From Takakia lepidozioides (taxonomy: Eukaryota; Streptophyta; Takakiopsida; Takakiales; Takakiaceae): a stretch of DNA of 64,000 bases. Shown here piece after piece: positions 50,440 through 61,208 of this stretch. Both the position numbers and the translations under genes were made by a program. Below the pieces are notes generated by a model, which ran no database searches, was not told where the DNA came from, and was given only the letters and a program-made list of their open reading frames with translations. The stretch covers positions 13,640,001-13,704,000 of the forward strand of contig CM060731.1 in assembly GCA_030704615.1 (NCBI GenBank), read 5' to 3'. The first letter of the stretch is position 1, and every line of letters starts with the position of its first letter.

Positions 50440-52227
50440 CCAATTTCACATAGAAAAACAAGCACGAAGGGGGCTCAAAACAGTGTGCGTTGCCGCACAC
50501 TGTTTGAGCTTCCAATAAAGATTGGATTCAACCTGCCAAAGTGGCCCCAGGAGACCGATTTTCACATCAAAATCAATCACATAAGGAAGCTCAAACAGTG
50601 TGCGTTGCCGCACACTGTTTGAGCTTGCAATAAGGTGTGATTTTAATATGGCATAGTGGCCATAAGTGACCAATTTGAAATAAAAGAAAAGGCAGTGAAG
50701 GGGGCTCAAACAGTGTGCGTCCGCGCACACTGTTTGAGCTTCCATTTTGGAGTCGAATGAACTTGCCAGACTAGCCGTAGGTGCACAATTTCCATATCCA
50801 TAAACAAGCAAATCAGGGGGGCTCAAACCGTGTGCGTTGACGCACACCGTTTGGGCTGCCAGGTAAGTGTGAATTGAACCTGACAGAGATGACCTTTGTG
50901 GTCGATTCTAAAATGCCAGCTGCCAGGTAAGTGTGCATTGACGCTCAAAGAGATGCCCTATGTGGCCGATTTTCAGATAAAAAAAACAATGACATGGTGG
51001 GCTGTGTTGTGCGTTGACGCACACTGTTTGAGCTGCCAGGTAAGTCTGGATTGAACCTCAATACATGCCCTATGTGGCCGATTTTCACATGAAAAAAACA
51101 ATGACAAGTTGGGCTCAAACAATGTGCGTTGACGCACACTATTTGAGCTGCCACGTAAGTGTGCATTGACGCTCAAAGAGATGCCATATGTGCCGATTTT
51201 CAGATTGAAAAATAATGACATGGTGGACTAACAGTGTGCGTTGACTCACACTACTGGAGCTGCCACGTAAGTGTGCATTAAAGCTCAAAGAGATGCCCTA
51301 TGTGGCCAATTTATTAATAAAAAATAATTAAAAAAAAAAAAAAAAACATGGTTGGCTGGAACAGTGTGCGTTGACGCACACTATTTGAGCTGCCAGGTAA
51401 GTCTGCATTGAACCTCAAATACATGCCATATGTGGCCAATTTTCACATGAAAAAAACAATGACAAGTTGGGCTCAAACAGTGTGCGTTGACGCACACTAT
51501 TTGAGCTGCCAGGTAAGTGTGCATTGACGCTCAAAGAGATGCCCTATGTGGCCGATTTTCAATAAAAAAAACAATGACATGGGGGCTGTTGTGCGTTGAC
51601 GCACACTGTTTGAGCTGCCACGTAAGTGTGCATTGAAGCTCAAAGAGATGCCATATGTGGCCGATTTTCAGATTAAAAAAATAATGACATGGTGGACTCG
51701 AACAGTGTGCGTTGACGCACACTGCTGGAGCTGCCACGTAAGTGTGCATTAAAGCTCAAAGAGATGCCCTATGTGGCCGATTTTCAAAAAAAAAAAAAAA
51801 AAAAAAAAAATGGTTGGCTGGAACAGTGTGCGTTGACGCACACTATTTGAGCTGCCAGGTAAGTCTGCATTGAACCTCAAATACATGCCCTATGTGGCCA
51901 ATTTTCACATGAAAAAAAACAATGACAAGTTGGGCTCAAACAGTGTGCGTTGACGCACACTTTGAGCTGCCACGTAAGTGTGCATTAAGCTCAAGAGATG
52001 CCCTATGTGGCCGATTTTCAGATAAAAAAAACAATGACATGGTGGGCTGTTGTGCGTTGACGCACACTGTTTGAACGTAAGTGTGCATTGAAGCTCAAAG
52101 AGATGCCATATGTGGCCGATTTTCAGATTAAAAAAATAATGACATGGCGTGTGCGTTGACGCACACTGCTGGAGCTGCCACGTAAGTGTGCATTAAAGCT
52201 CAAGAGATGCCCTATGTGGCCGATTTT

Positions 52228-52268
<41 letters not shown>

Positions 52269-53680
52269 ATGGTTGGCTGGAACAGTGTGCGTTGACGCAC
52301 ACTATTTGAGCTGCCAGGTAAGTCTGCATTGAACCTCAAATACATGCCCTATGTGGCCAATTTTCACATGAAAAAAACAATGACAAGTTGGGCTCAAACA
52401 GTGTGCGTTGACGCACACTATTTGAGCTGCCACGTAAGTGTGCATTGAAGCTCAAAGAGATGGTGGCCGATTTTCAGATTAAAAAAATAATGACATGGTG
52501 TGCTCAACAGTGTGCGTTGACGCACACTGCTGGAAGATGCCCTATGTGGCCGATTTTCAAAAAAAAAAAAAAAAAAAAAAATCTTGCAACAGTGTGCGTT
52601 GACGCACACTGTTTGAGCTGCCACGTAAGTCTGCATTGAACCTCAAATACATGCCCTATGTGGCCGATTTTCACATGAAAAAAAAATAAAGACATGTGGG
52701 GTCAAACAGTGTGCGTTGACGCACACTGTTTGAGCTGCCACGTAAGTGTGTATTGAGGCTCAAAGAGATGCCCTATGTGGCCGATTTTCATATAAAAAAA
52801 AACAATGACATGGTGGGCTGGAACAGTGTGCGTTGACGCACACTGTTTGAGCTGCCAGGTAAGTCTGCATTGAACCTCAAATACATGCCTATGTGGCCAA
52901 TTTTCACATGAAAAAAACAATGACAAGTTGGGCTCAAACAGTGTGCGTTGACGCACACTCTTTGAGCTGCCACGTAAGTGTGCATTGAAGCTCAAAGAGA
53001 TGCCTTAGGCCGATTTTCAGATTAAAAAAATAATGACATGGTGTGCTCAAACAGTGTGCGTTGACGCACACTGCTGGAGCTGCCTTGAGATGCCCTATGT
53101 GGCCGATTTTCAAAAAAAAAAAAAAAAAAAAAAAAAAAATGCTGCAACAGTGTGCGTTGACGCACACTGTTTGAGCTGCCACGTAAGTCTGCATTGAACC
53201 TCAAATACATGCCCTATGTGGCCGATTTTCACATGAAAAAAATAAAGACATGTTGGGGTCAAACAGTGTGCGTTGACGCACACTGTTTGAGCTGCCACGT
53301 AAGTGTGTATTGAGGCTCAAAGAGATGCCCTATGTGGCCGATTTTCATAAAAAAAAAAACAATGACATGGTGGGCTGGAACAGTGTGCGTTGACGCACAC
53401 TGTTTGAGCTGCCAGGTAAGTCTGCATTGAACCTCAAATACATGCCCTATGTGGCCAATTTTCACATGAAAAAAAAATGACAAGTTGGGCTCAAACAGTG
53501 TGCGTTGACGCACACTATTTGAGCTGCCACGTAAGTGTGCATTGAAGCTCAAAGAGATGCCTTATGTGGCCGATTTTCAGATTAAAAAAATAATGACATG
53601 GTGTGCTCAACAGTGTGCGTTGACGCACACTGCTGGAGCTTTGTGCATGCTCAAAGAGATGCCCTATGTGGCCGATTTTC

Positions 53681-53712
<32 letters not shown>

Positions 53713-54006
53713 GAAAGTGTGCGTTGACGCACTCTATTTGAGCTGCCAGGTAAGTCTGCATTGAACCTCAAATACATGCCCTATGTGGCCAATTTTCACA
53801 TGAAAAAAACAATGACAAGTTGGGCTCAAACAGTGTGCGTTGACGCACACTATTTGAGCTGCCACGTAAGTGTGCATTGAAGCTCAAAGAGATGCCTTAT
53901 GTGGCCGATTTTCAGATTAAAAAAATAATGACATGGTGTGCTCAACAGTGTGCGTTGACGCACACTGCTGGAGCTGCCTTGAGATGCCCTATGTGGCCGA
54001 TTTTTG

Positions 54007-54037
<31 letters not shown>

Positions 54038-54567
54038 CCGCAACAGTGTGCGTTGACGCACACTGTTTGAGCTGCCACGTAAGTCTGCATTGAACCTCAA
54101 ATACATGCCCTATGTGGCCGATTTTCACATGAAAAAAATAAAGACATGTTGGGGTCAAACAGTGTGCGTTGACGCACACTGTTTGAGCTGCCACGTAAGT
54201 GTGTATTGAGGCTCAAAGAGATGCCCTATGTGGCCGATTTTCATATAAAAAAAAACAATGACATGGTGGGCTGGAACAGTGTGCGTTGACGCACACTGTT
54301 TGAGCTGCCAGGTAAGTCTGCATTGAACCTCAAATACATGCCCTATGTGGCCAATTTTCACATGAAAAAAACAATGACAAGTTGGGCTCAAACAGTGTGC
54401 GTTGACGCACACTATTTGAGCTGCCACGTAAGTGTGCATTGAAGCTCAAAGAGATGCCTTATGTGGCCGATTTTCAGATTAAAAAAATAATGACATGGTG
54501 TGCTCAAACAGTGTGCGTTGACGCACACTGCTGGAGCTGCCTTGAGATGCCCTATGTGGCCGATTTT

Positions 54568-54610
<43 letters not shown>

Positions 54611-55140
54611 CCTGCAACAGTGTGCGTTGACGCACACTGTTTGAGCTGCCACGTAAGTCTGCATTGAACCTCAAATACATGCCCTATGTGGCCGATTTTC
54701 ACATGAAAAAAATAAAGACATGTTGGGGTCAAACAGTGTGCGTTGACGCACACTGTTTGAGCTGCCACGTAAGTGTGTATTGAGGCTCAAAGAGATGCCC
54801 TATGTGGCCGATTTTCATATAAAAAAAAACAATGACATGGTGGGCTGGAACAGTGTGCGTTGACGCACACTGTTTGAGCTGCCAGGTAAGTCTGCATTGA
54901 ACCTCAAATACATGCCCTATGTGGCCAATTTTCACATGAAAAAACAATGACAAGTTGGGCTCAAACAGTGTGCGTTGACGCACACTATTTGAGCTGCCAC
55001 GTAAGTGTGCATTGAAGCTCAAAGAGATGCCTTATGTGGCCGATTTTCAGATTAAAAAAATAATGACATGGTGTGCTCAAACAGTGTGCGTTGACGCACA
55101 CTGCTGGAGCTGCCTTGAGATGCCCTATGTGGCCGATTTT

Positions 55141-55175
<35 letters not shown>

Positions 55176-55975
55176 ATGCCTGCATAGAGTGCGTTGACGC
55201 ACACTGTTTGAGCTGCCACGTAAGTCTGCATTGAACCTCAAATACATGCCCTATGTGGCCGATTTTCACATGAAAAAAATAAAGACATGTTGGGGTCAAA
55301 CAGTGTGCGTTGATGCACACTGTTTGAGCTGCACGTAAGTGCGTATTGAGGCTCAAAGAGATGCCCTATGTGGCCGATTTTCATATAAAAAAAACAATGA
55401 CATGGTGGGCTGGAACAGTGTGCGTTGACGCACACTGTTTGAGCTGCCAGGTAAGTCTGCATTGAACCTCAAATACATGCCATATGCCAATTTTCACATG
55501 AAAAAAACAATGACAAGTTGGGCTCAAACAGTGTGCGTTGACGCACACTATTTGAGCTGCCACGTAAGTGTGCATTGAAGCTCAAAGAGATGCCCTATGT
55601 GGCCGATTTTCAGATTAAAAATATAATGACATGGTGGGCTCAAACAGTGTGCATTGACGCACGCTGCTGGAGCTACTGTGTGTTATTGAAGCTCAAAGAG
55701 ATGCCCTATGTGGCCGATTTTCACATGAAAAAAAACAATGACAAGGTGGGCTCAAATAGTGTGCGTTGACGCACACTGCTGGAGCTGCCAGGTAAGTGTG
55801 CATTGAACAACAAAGAGATGCCCTATGAGACCGATTTCCAAATGAAAAAAGAATGACAAGGTGGGCTCAAACAGTGTGCGTTGACACACACTGCTAGAGC
55901 TGCCAGGTAAGTGTGCATTGAAGCTCAAAGAGATACCCTATGAGGCCGATTCCAAATGAAAAAAACAATGACAAG
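50440..55975. repeat. Palindrome-bearing tandem array, about 47 units of about 118 bp
   Basis: Each unit has three parts: a near-perfect palindrome centred on GTGTGCGTTGACGCACAC, then a conserved segment with GCCACGTAAGTGTGCATT, CTCAAAGAGATGCC and TATGTGGCCGATTTTCA, then an A-rich tract and a short spacer. In the best units the palindrome arms are 17 bp (CTCAAACAGTGTGCGT and complement) with a two-base centre. The first four units (50440-50900) are divergent; those at 52600-55700 are nearly identical. Long A tracts (20-40 bases) recur about every 565 bp in the later part, showing a higher-order repeat of about five units. All reading frames here (dozens) are repeat by-products. Confidence 0.95.
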
Positions 55976-56176
55976 GTGCACAAACAACCTCATTACATTC
56001 GGGGTCTTCCTGTTTACTGCTCTCTAGGGTTGTTGTCGTCTTTCCATAATTGATGGTTTCATGTCATGTTTAGGGTTTGTTTTTCATCCAAATACAACAC
56101 GGCTTCTTGTGGCTTCTTGTCACCCTAAACAGTTTTTCTGGTTGGTGTCTCTCAGTGTGGTTGTCTGCGAAGTTCG

Positions 56177-57570
56177 GTGCATGTCATTCCTACATCATTT
56201 GCAGGCATCGCCCACAGTCTTTGGGTTAGTGCTAACCTTATTGACCTCAGTTTGTTTGTGGTGGATCCCCTTTCGAGAATTACGGGCTATCAGTTCGGGG
56301 ATTCCGTTGTGAATCGCAATTTTTGGTCAGTGGAGGAAAACATGTCGAGGGAGCAAGATAGACTCGCTCGATTTCATTCCAATGCAGGTAGTCTTCCACT
56401 GACTACCACTACAGACGACAATGGGTTTGCAGTTGTTCATGAGGATGAGCTGGTTACAGTGTTCCCGCTGGAATTGGGTTATCTGCTTGTTCAAAAAGAG
56501 GTGTATGACGAGGATGGGAATTTGGATTCTGGGCACTTGGAGAAACCATTGGTTGGCGAGTGTGGAAGGAAGTGGAGAGTCCTTCCAGGCACATCCTATG
56601 TCCTTGGAAAAGAGAGAAGACAATCAGCAGGATCAGTAGTTACCCCTGGCACTGCAGCATCAGTCGTGCAGCAGAAGGGCACAGTTCATGTGAAACAAGA
56701 GGTGAGCACATCCACTACATTCGTGACTCTTTCAGACTCGTCCTCGGAGGATGTTTCTGAGATTCCTCCGCCAGTGCACACTCCATCTTGGATGATGACG
56801 AATTGCAGGAGATAACGAGTGTCATTCCGAAATTGAAAGCCCTCGCAGGGGTGCCTGGGTGCAAGAGCGAGTTGCGTTTTGTTGATTGGGAGTCCCTTCA
56901 TGTGCAGCGGGTTCAATACGTGCCAACAAAGTTTGATGGGGACATCTTGTTTGAGCTCAACCCTCCCACGTCTTCCAGTGGACTGGCTAGGCTTCTGCAA
57001 GGCATGGACAAGAAACATGACGGACACCCTTGGTGCATGACAAAAACATCGAACATCCACAACGACATTGGATTGAAATTTCGAAGGTCGGTTTGCGTTG
57101 GGCATTGCAAGTGCGTGAATATTTCTTGCCCTCGCTGAGAAACAGCGCTAATCGGCTGATGACGAATCGGGTGCAAATCACAAATGCAAGATGGAATCGG
57201 CTATTTTTGCAGGCTCGGGTGACTCGTATCACCGAAGTCCCTGCCCCGGGTATGGACGGATTTACACAGTGCTGTCTATTGGCTCAATTTTTCATGGCAA
57301 AGAATATCAGGTTACCGTGGGGAATTTCCCTAAATGCACTTGTCCGGATTTTGTAACGATGCGTGAGGGCGCCTCGGCATGAGAGGGAAGTGGATCCTCT
57401 GCAAGCATCAATATTACATATATCTTGTAATTATGTGTTGCGACGGTAAGAGAGACCAATTCATTCACCAAGCCACACTAGGCTACGGAGAAGTCATCAC
57501 CCTTCTGCAGCGGGACACCTCACGTGGGGCTCCGCCAAATTCTCTTTGAACACATACGAGCCATGCCCGC
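56177..57570 (+). pseudogene. SWIM-type zinc-motif gene, decayed
   Basis: Plus-strand frames 56177-56815 and 56788-57138, followed by a shifted frame from about 57190, read as one protein. The first part has GDSVVNRNFWSVEENMSREQ and an acidic Ser-rich linker. The second contains HPWCMTKTSNIHNDIGLKFR and CVGHCKCVNISCPR, a Cys/His cluster. The third has IGSIFHGKEYQVTVGNFPKC, CTCPDF and, after another shift, WILCKHQYYIYL, giving the C-x-C...C-x-H pattern of a SWIM finger. SWIM fingers occur in MULE transposases and plant FAR1-like proteins. No transposase catalytic core was recognised, so the role is open. At least three frame breaks are visible. Confidence 0.55.
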
Positions 57571-57953
57571 TTCCCATGCTGGTTTCCAGGTTACCGTGTG
57601 AAGACTTTGCATTTATGACAAACACATACATTTCGTTCATGGAACCAGGGCAAATGCACATGCCATTCATTGTAAGCGTCTATCTGTGAATTCAAATAAA
57701 GTGTGTCAATCATTCTGAGCTCAAATCTGCCATATTTTCATATTCCTCTTTTGTGCAGGCATTGCAGACACGGTGCATGGTGGCCCCCTTTGTTTTGTCC
57801 ACGGTAATAGGCCCTCTTCCTGCAATCCTCGCCTATAGGACCTGCTTCTCCAGCAGATTTGTGCCGCTCACGCTTCCCTGAAGTGTGAGCTCAGCTCACG
57901 CTTTGCAGCTTCAACGTGAGCTCAGCTCCCAGGCTCACGGGGCTGGGCTCACG

Positions 57954-58430
57954 CCGTAGCTACGCTGCAGAGCCAGATCCAGGCAGCCCGCCTGATCCCC
58001 CTGAGTCGACACCTTCGTTGGCCTGTGATCCAAGTGCTCCACTTGATCCAGGTCCAACGGGTTGGGATGTCCTGGTTGTAGTCTCAACCTCAGCTGTTGG
58101 GTCTACTTCTTCATACTCTTCCTCTTCCAATTTCTTCTCTCTATTTTCATCTCTGATCTGAGGGATGTACCTCAGATCTTTCACCTCGTGATTGATCTTC
58201 TTCCCGTACCAATTCCCTTGATCTTTTTGCAAAGAAAAAGAAGGAGTGGCATCCAACTCTAGTTCTTCTTCCGGTATGGGTGATGTACTCTGTGATCTTA
58301 ATGGTGTGAGAGGTCCAGATGATTCCCCTATGTCTATTCCTCTCTCCCAAAGATATGGATAATTAGTTTTCAGATAGCTTTCTCTTTTTGTTGAATATCT
58401 CTGGAGTCTAGCTTCTCTTTCATCACTCAT
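57954..58430 (-). CDS. Gag N-terminal part of the giant element, split by insertion
   Basis: The frame begins with ATG at 58430 (MSDEREARLQRYSTKRESYL) and has an acidic and Gly/Ser-rich end (LGSQANEGVDSGGSGG). It runs to the boundary of the nested element at 57953, and on the far side (49053) the Gly/Ser-rich coding continues. I infer that both pieces were one gag before the insertion. Neither is likely to be used now. Confidence 0.6.
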
Positions 58431-58449
58431 GTCCCATGTCTTTCATTTC

Positions 58450-58930
58450 TTTTAATGTGGCAATAACCAAAACTCTCTTCTGTAATATCAAGCTTCAATG
58501 CACCCTTGGCTATACTAGAAGTCTCCGTTACCATATAACCATATGGCAAACAAGTCTGGAAAGCTGTTTCTTGGTGTGAGTTTGATCCACAAAATATCAG
58601 GAATCCAATTCTTTACCAGTACAAGCTCTTCATGCATATGAGTATAAACATTCACCTTCTTTCCTCCCAGCCTTCAAACTCTACTCGCTTAATGAATGCT
58701 ATCACATAAACCAGTGTTGGTAACCAACGTGCTCTTCCTCTACAGGCCACCTGATAAATCTTTATCACTCCTTTCTCCAAACCCCATTCAGGGTCAGCAT
58801 CATGCACTCTTTTAAGAATGTTTTCTTTACAACCGTCTGGCAATTCCAAGAACCTCTAAAAGAATCGTTTGGACAATCTTTCCTTCTCAGTTTCACAGGG
58901 AATTTGATTCGCATCAAATTCTTTAATTCT
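58450..58930 (-). pseudogene. Frame upstream of gag in the giant element
   Basis: The minus-strand frame 58652-58849 (LELPDGCKENILKRVHDADP, VACRGRARWLPTLVYVIAFI, EFEGWEERR) and sequence on both sides (KVNVYTHMHEELVLVKNWIP, then LTPRNS) look like remnants of a larger protein. Ogre-type elements have an extra frame between the 5' LTR and gag. Domain not recognised. Stops at about 58650 and 58500 break it. Confidence 0.45.
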
Positions 58931-58986
58931 CCATCCACACCATGATCCCACAGATGCCTCTCACATCTGGTTGTTCATGACCCAGT

Positions 58987-59004
58987 TCCCCAGTATGGTC
59001 GCCA
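58987..59004 (-). promoter_or_regulatory. Primer-binding site of the giant element
   Basis: On the minus strand, two bases after the CA end of the 5' LTR, the sequence is TGGCGACCATACTGGGGA. It starts TGG, as expected of a site complementary to a tRNA 3' end (CCA), and resembles, from memory, the TGGCGAC...TGGGGA site of Ogre elements that use tRNA-Arg. The exact primer tRNA is not proven. Confidence 0.7.
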
Positions 59005-59006
59005 AA

Positions 59007-59881
59007 TGTCGAGCGGCTTTTACTCACCCATCCCTTCGCTATCCGAGGCGGGAACTCCAAGATAGAAGAGTTGGAAATCTCTAAGCACTCAGCCCGCTCA
59101 GAACAATCAGTCATGACCTACAGCTAGTGTATCATGGGGGTGTTTCCTATTTGTATTCCTTCCCGTATTCATGTTAGCTAGTTACCTTACTGTTGGTATT
59201 TAAGTATCAGATTGCTTCAGCAATCTATCGGATTCCATCAACTCATCCATTCATTCCACAGGCTTCACTCAGATCTCTCTACACAGTGTGAGTATGAAGT
59301 ATGTATCAGATTAATATCTATCAAGTATCAGGCTGAAGCCATGGTGTCTCTAATCTACTTTACATTACAATTACAGCTTGCATCATCAAACTAAACAATA
59401 GATCGTCACTCTCTCCTACTGCGTGCTCTCATCTTTCCATTCAAAGATGTGTGCTCTCCCCTCTATTTCCCAGCCCTGATGTAAGAGTCCCCCCCCAAAG
59501 TGATCCCCCAGAAGTCATTTCTCGTCCTCCCTGCTCTTTGCTTTTTCCACCTACAAGCTGTTCTAACCGCTTTCCTAACTAACCGTCATTCATGTAGTAC
59601 ACGTTCCTTTTTCAGATGTCGTTCCCCCACCGTTGTTCCCTGCCAATGATAACTGTTCCCAGCTGTGCCGAGCTGTGACTGGCTGTATCAGGCCATGGCG
59701 GGCTGTGACTGGCTGTATCAGGCCATGGCGGGCTGTGACTGGCTGTGTCGGGCTGTGTAGGGCTGTGCGAAGCTGTGGCGGCTGTAACCCCTAAAGCTCC
59801 TATTGGTCTTAGTCTGTGTAAAAATTAAGGGTACCCCACAGATCCCGTAAAAGCGTCTAAGTTCTAAGCAGCCCTCTAACA
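59007..59881 (-). repeat. 5' LTR of the giant Ty3/gypsy element (875 bp)
   Basis: The repeat begins TGTCGAGCGG and ends CTCTAACA and is followed by ACCAT (59882-59886), the target duplication. The match to 37997-39021 is close apart from the shorter GGCTGTG tract at 59655-59785. Transcription should start within this LTR and run leftwards. Confidence 0.95.
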
Positions 59882-59959
59882 ACCATTGCATCCTAATTAA
59901 CACACACCACCAACACTTTTAACCCCAAGACCCACAACCAAAACCGCCAATCCGAAACC

Positions 59960-60312
59960 CAGCACCATAAAGAAAAGCAAACACCTAACCCAATATCATA
60001 TGTAAAAAAAAAAAAAAACTAAGAAACCCAAAAGGCCCTAAACCCTAAACCCAGAAAGGCCAGCCGTCGCCTCCTGCGACACCCTCTCATCGCATTTGAC
60101 GACGAGTTTTTTTTCATTTTTTTACCTGGGGTCGCACCCCGCGACGGAAAAGCCGTCGCGGGGGCGACGTGTTTTTTTAATTTATGGGGCCAGGGGTCGC
60201 AAGCAACGACGGCCGGCCGTCGCAAATATCATTTTGACATTTCAAAAAAAGGGCGGGGCGCAGGCGTGCGACGGTCGGGCGTCACACATAGGCGCCGCGT
60301 TTTGTTTTCCCC
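59960..60312 (+). mobile_element. Fragment of the same CACTA family, inverted
   Basis: The reverse complement of 59960-60060 matches 19320-19420 (CTTTCTAGGTTTAGG / CTTTCTGGGTTTAGG, then GTTCTTAG, a T run, CATATG, and GGTGTTTG-TTTTCTTTATGG). Right of it, hairpins such as CGACGGCCGGCCGTCGC (60204-60220) and GCGACGGAAAAGCCGTCGC (60139-60157) resemble the subterminal repeats at 18.7-19.3 kb. The expected CACTA/TAGTG end is not visible at about 60310. The giant retrotransposon at 38-59.9 kb may be inserted into this element, since it abuts it. Confidence 0.65.
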
Positions 60313-60739
60313 CTAAGTGCTTGAAGCATCTCTTTCCCCTCCCGTTTTCGTTTGTTCTTTGGGAGAGAGGTAGTTCAGAGAGTGGGGCTTAGGGTGGAGG
60401 AGAAACGCACCTGCTACTGAGCCCGAGGTGGTCCCAAGGCCCCAAGGAGTTTGCCCCAACGCCGCTCCAACGCCCAAGGTAAGCACCGCCTCCTCCCTCA
60501 CTTTCTGTCTTGCTTTCTTGCCCTAAGCACGGGCTGATGTCTCTCTCCCCTGTGTGGTAGGAATGCCGCGCAGAGGCGCGACCTAACGAGCTGAAGAGAG
60601 AGAGAGCCGTGGTGAGTGGGGGAGAGACGCCCTACAACAGCAGGGACCCACGCCGCTGGCAGCTGCGACAGCACCGCAACAGCTCACCGCGCCAACTCGC
60701 TTCAAGCACCAGCAGCAGCAGTAGCAGAGGTACATCAGG
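60313..60739 (+). other. Transcript-like segment with a short intron signature
   Basis: CCAAG/GTAAGCACC at about 60474-60486 and GTGTGGTAG/GAATGCC at about 60552-60567 form good plant splice sites 80 bases apart, with a pyrimidine-rich intron. An ATG follows the acceptor (60563), and the plus frame continues a short way only. It may be the 5' untranslated region of a transposon or host gene; no protein is recognised. Confidence 0.35.
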
Positions 60740-61150
60740 GAAATTGCACTCTCCCTTTCCTCTCTGCTTCTGTTTACTATTCAAAGGTAGTCTTCTTGCC
60801 CTGAGTTTAAATTTAGGTCTGGTGCCAAGAGTGGGATAGACCCTTGAGCGCATCCATGACGTCCTCCCCCATGTCACAGACTGGAACCAGGTTCAAGGAA
60901 GTTTTCTTCCTAACTTCATTTTCATCAGACAATTTTCTGGTAACAGACATGGCTTTGGACACTACACTCTCTAAGTCAGGTTTATCCAGCAAGGTCAAGA
61001 CTTGCGGGTCCAGATTCAGATCCTTGAGAATCTCTTCTACTCTCTTCTCCCAAGGCTTACCCTGTTTGACAGGACAGTCATGTTTCCAAGATATAGAGTC
61101 GATTAACTTAGGATATCTGGTGTTGGACATATGTTGCAGCTGAACCCCCC
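60740..61150 (-). pseudogene. Non-LTR retrotransposon fragment (copy C)
   Basis: The frame 60813-61130 reads YPKLIDSISWKHDCPVKQGK, WEKRVEEILKDLNLDP and LNLVPVCDMGEDVMDAL; then in a shifted frame LRARRLPLNSKQKQRGKGEC, the same stretch that starts copy B at 9316. It covers sequence upstream of the Cys/His knuckle and breaks off at about 60740 just before it. Together, B and C outline the C-terminal region of the family's polyprotein. Confidence 0.55.
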
Positions 61151-61208
61151 ATCTGACCTTGAATTTATCTCATCGGGAGCTTAAAAGAGAGCAGCACAGA
61201 AGAGAGGG

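Larger units (their letters stand above)
49054..57953. mobile_element. 8.9-kb terminal-inverted-repeat element nested in gag
   Basis: The ends are CGTGAGCCC...CGTGAGCCTG (from 49054) and, on the opposite strand from 57953, CGTGAGCCC...CGTGAGCCTG; about 27 of the first 33 positions agree. The interior has a LINE fragment, a 5.5-kb tandem array and a decayed SWIM-type gene. It cuts the gag of the giant retrotransposon in two, so it is younger than that element. I could not find a clean target duplication: flanks GTGCTATTC and CGTAGCTAC are only loosely similar. A MULE-like DNA transposon is the likeliest class. Confidence 0.65.
37997..59881 (-). mobile_element. Giant Ty3/gypsy retrotransposon, Tat/Ogre-like (21.9 kb including a nested insertion)
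   Basis: The limits are set by two LTRs, the ACCAT target duplication, a PBS beside the right LTR and a PPT beside the left LTR. Right to left it holds an upstream frame, gag, protease, RT, RNase H, integrase and then about 3.5 kb of further sense coding sequence. Removing the 8.9-kb nested element leaves about 13 kb. The long LTRs, the upstream frame, the large post-integrase region and the PBS sequence recall the Tat/Ogre lineage of plants. Pol is broken by several stops and frameshifts, so this copy is not autonomous. Confidence 0.92.

Noticed and set aside
50446-55769. Dozens of open frames of 60-120 codons in the satellite
   Set aside because: They repeat the same peptide with frameshifts and poly-Phe or poly-Lys from A/T tracts, and follow the tandem unit, not a gene.
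50440-55975. Regularly spaced palindromic repeats resembling a CRISPR array
   Set aside because: Units are about 118 bp, spacers are themselves repeated, there are no cas genes, and all surroundings are plant transposons. It is a eukaryotic tandem repeat.
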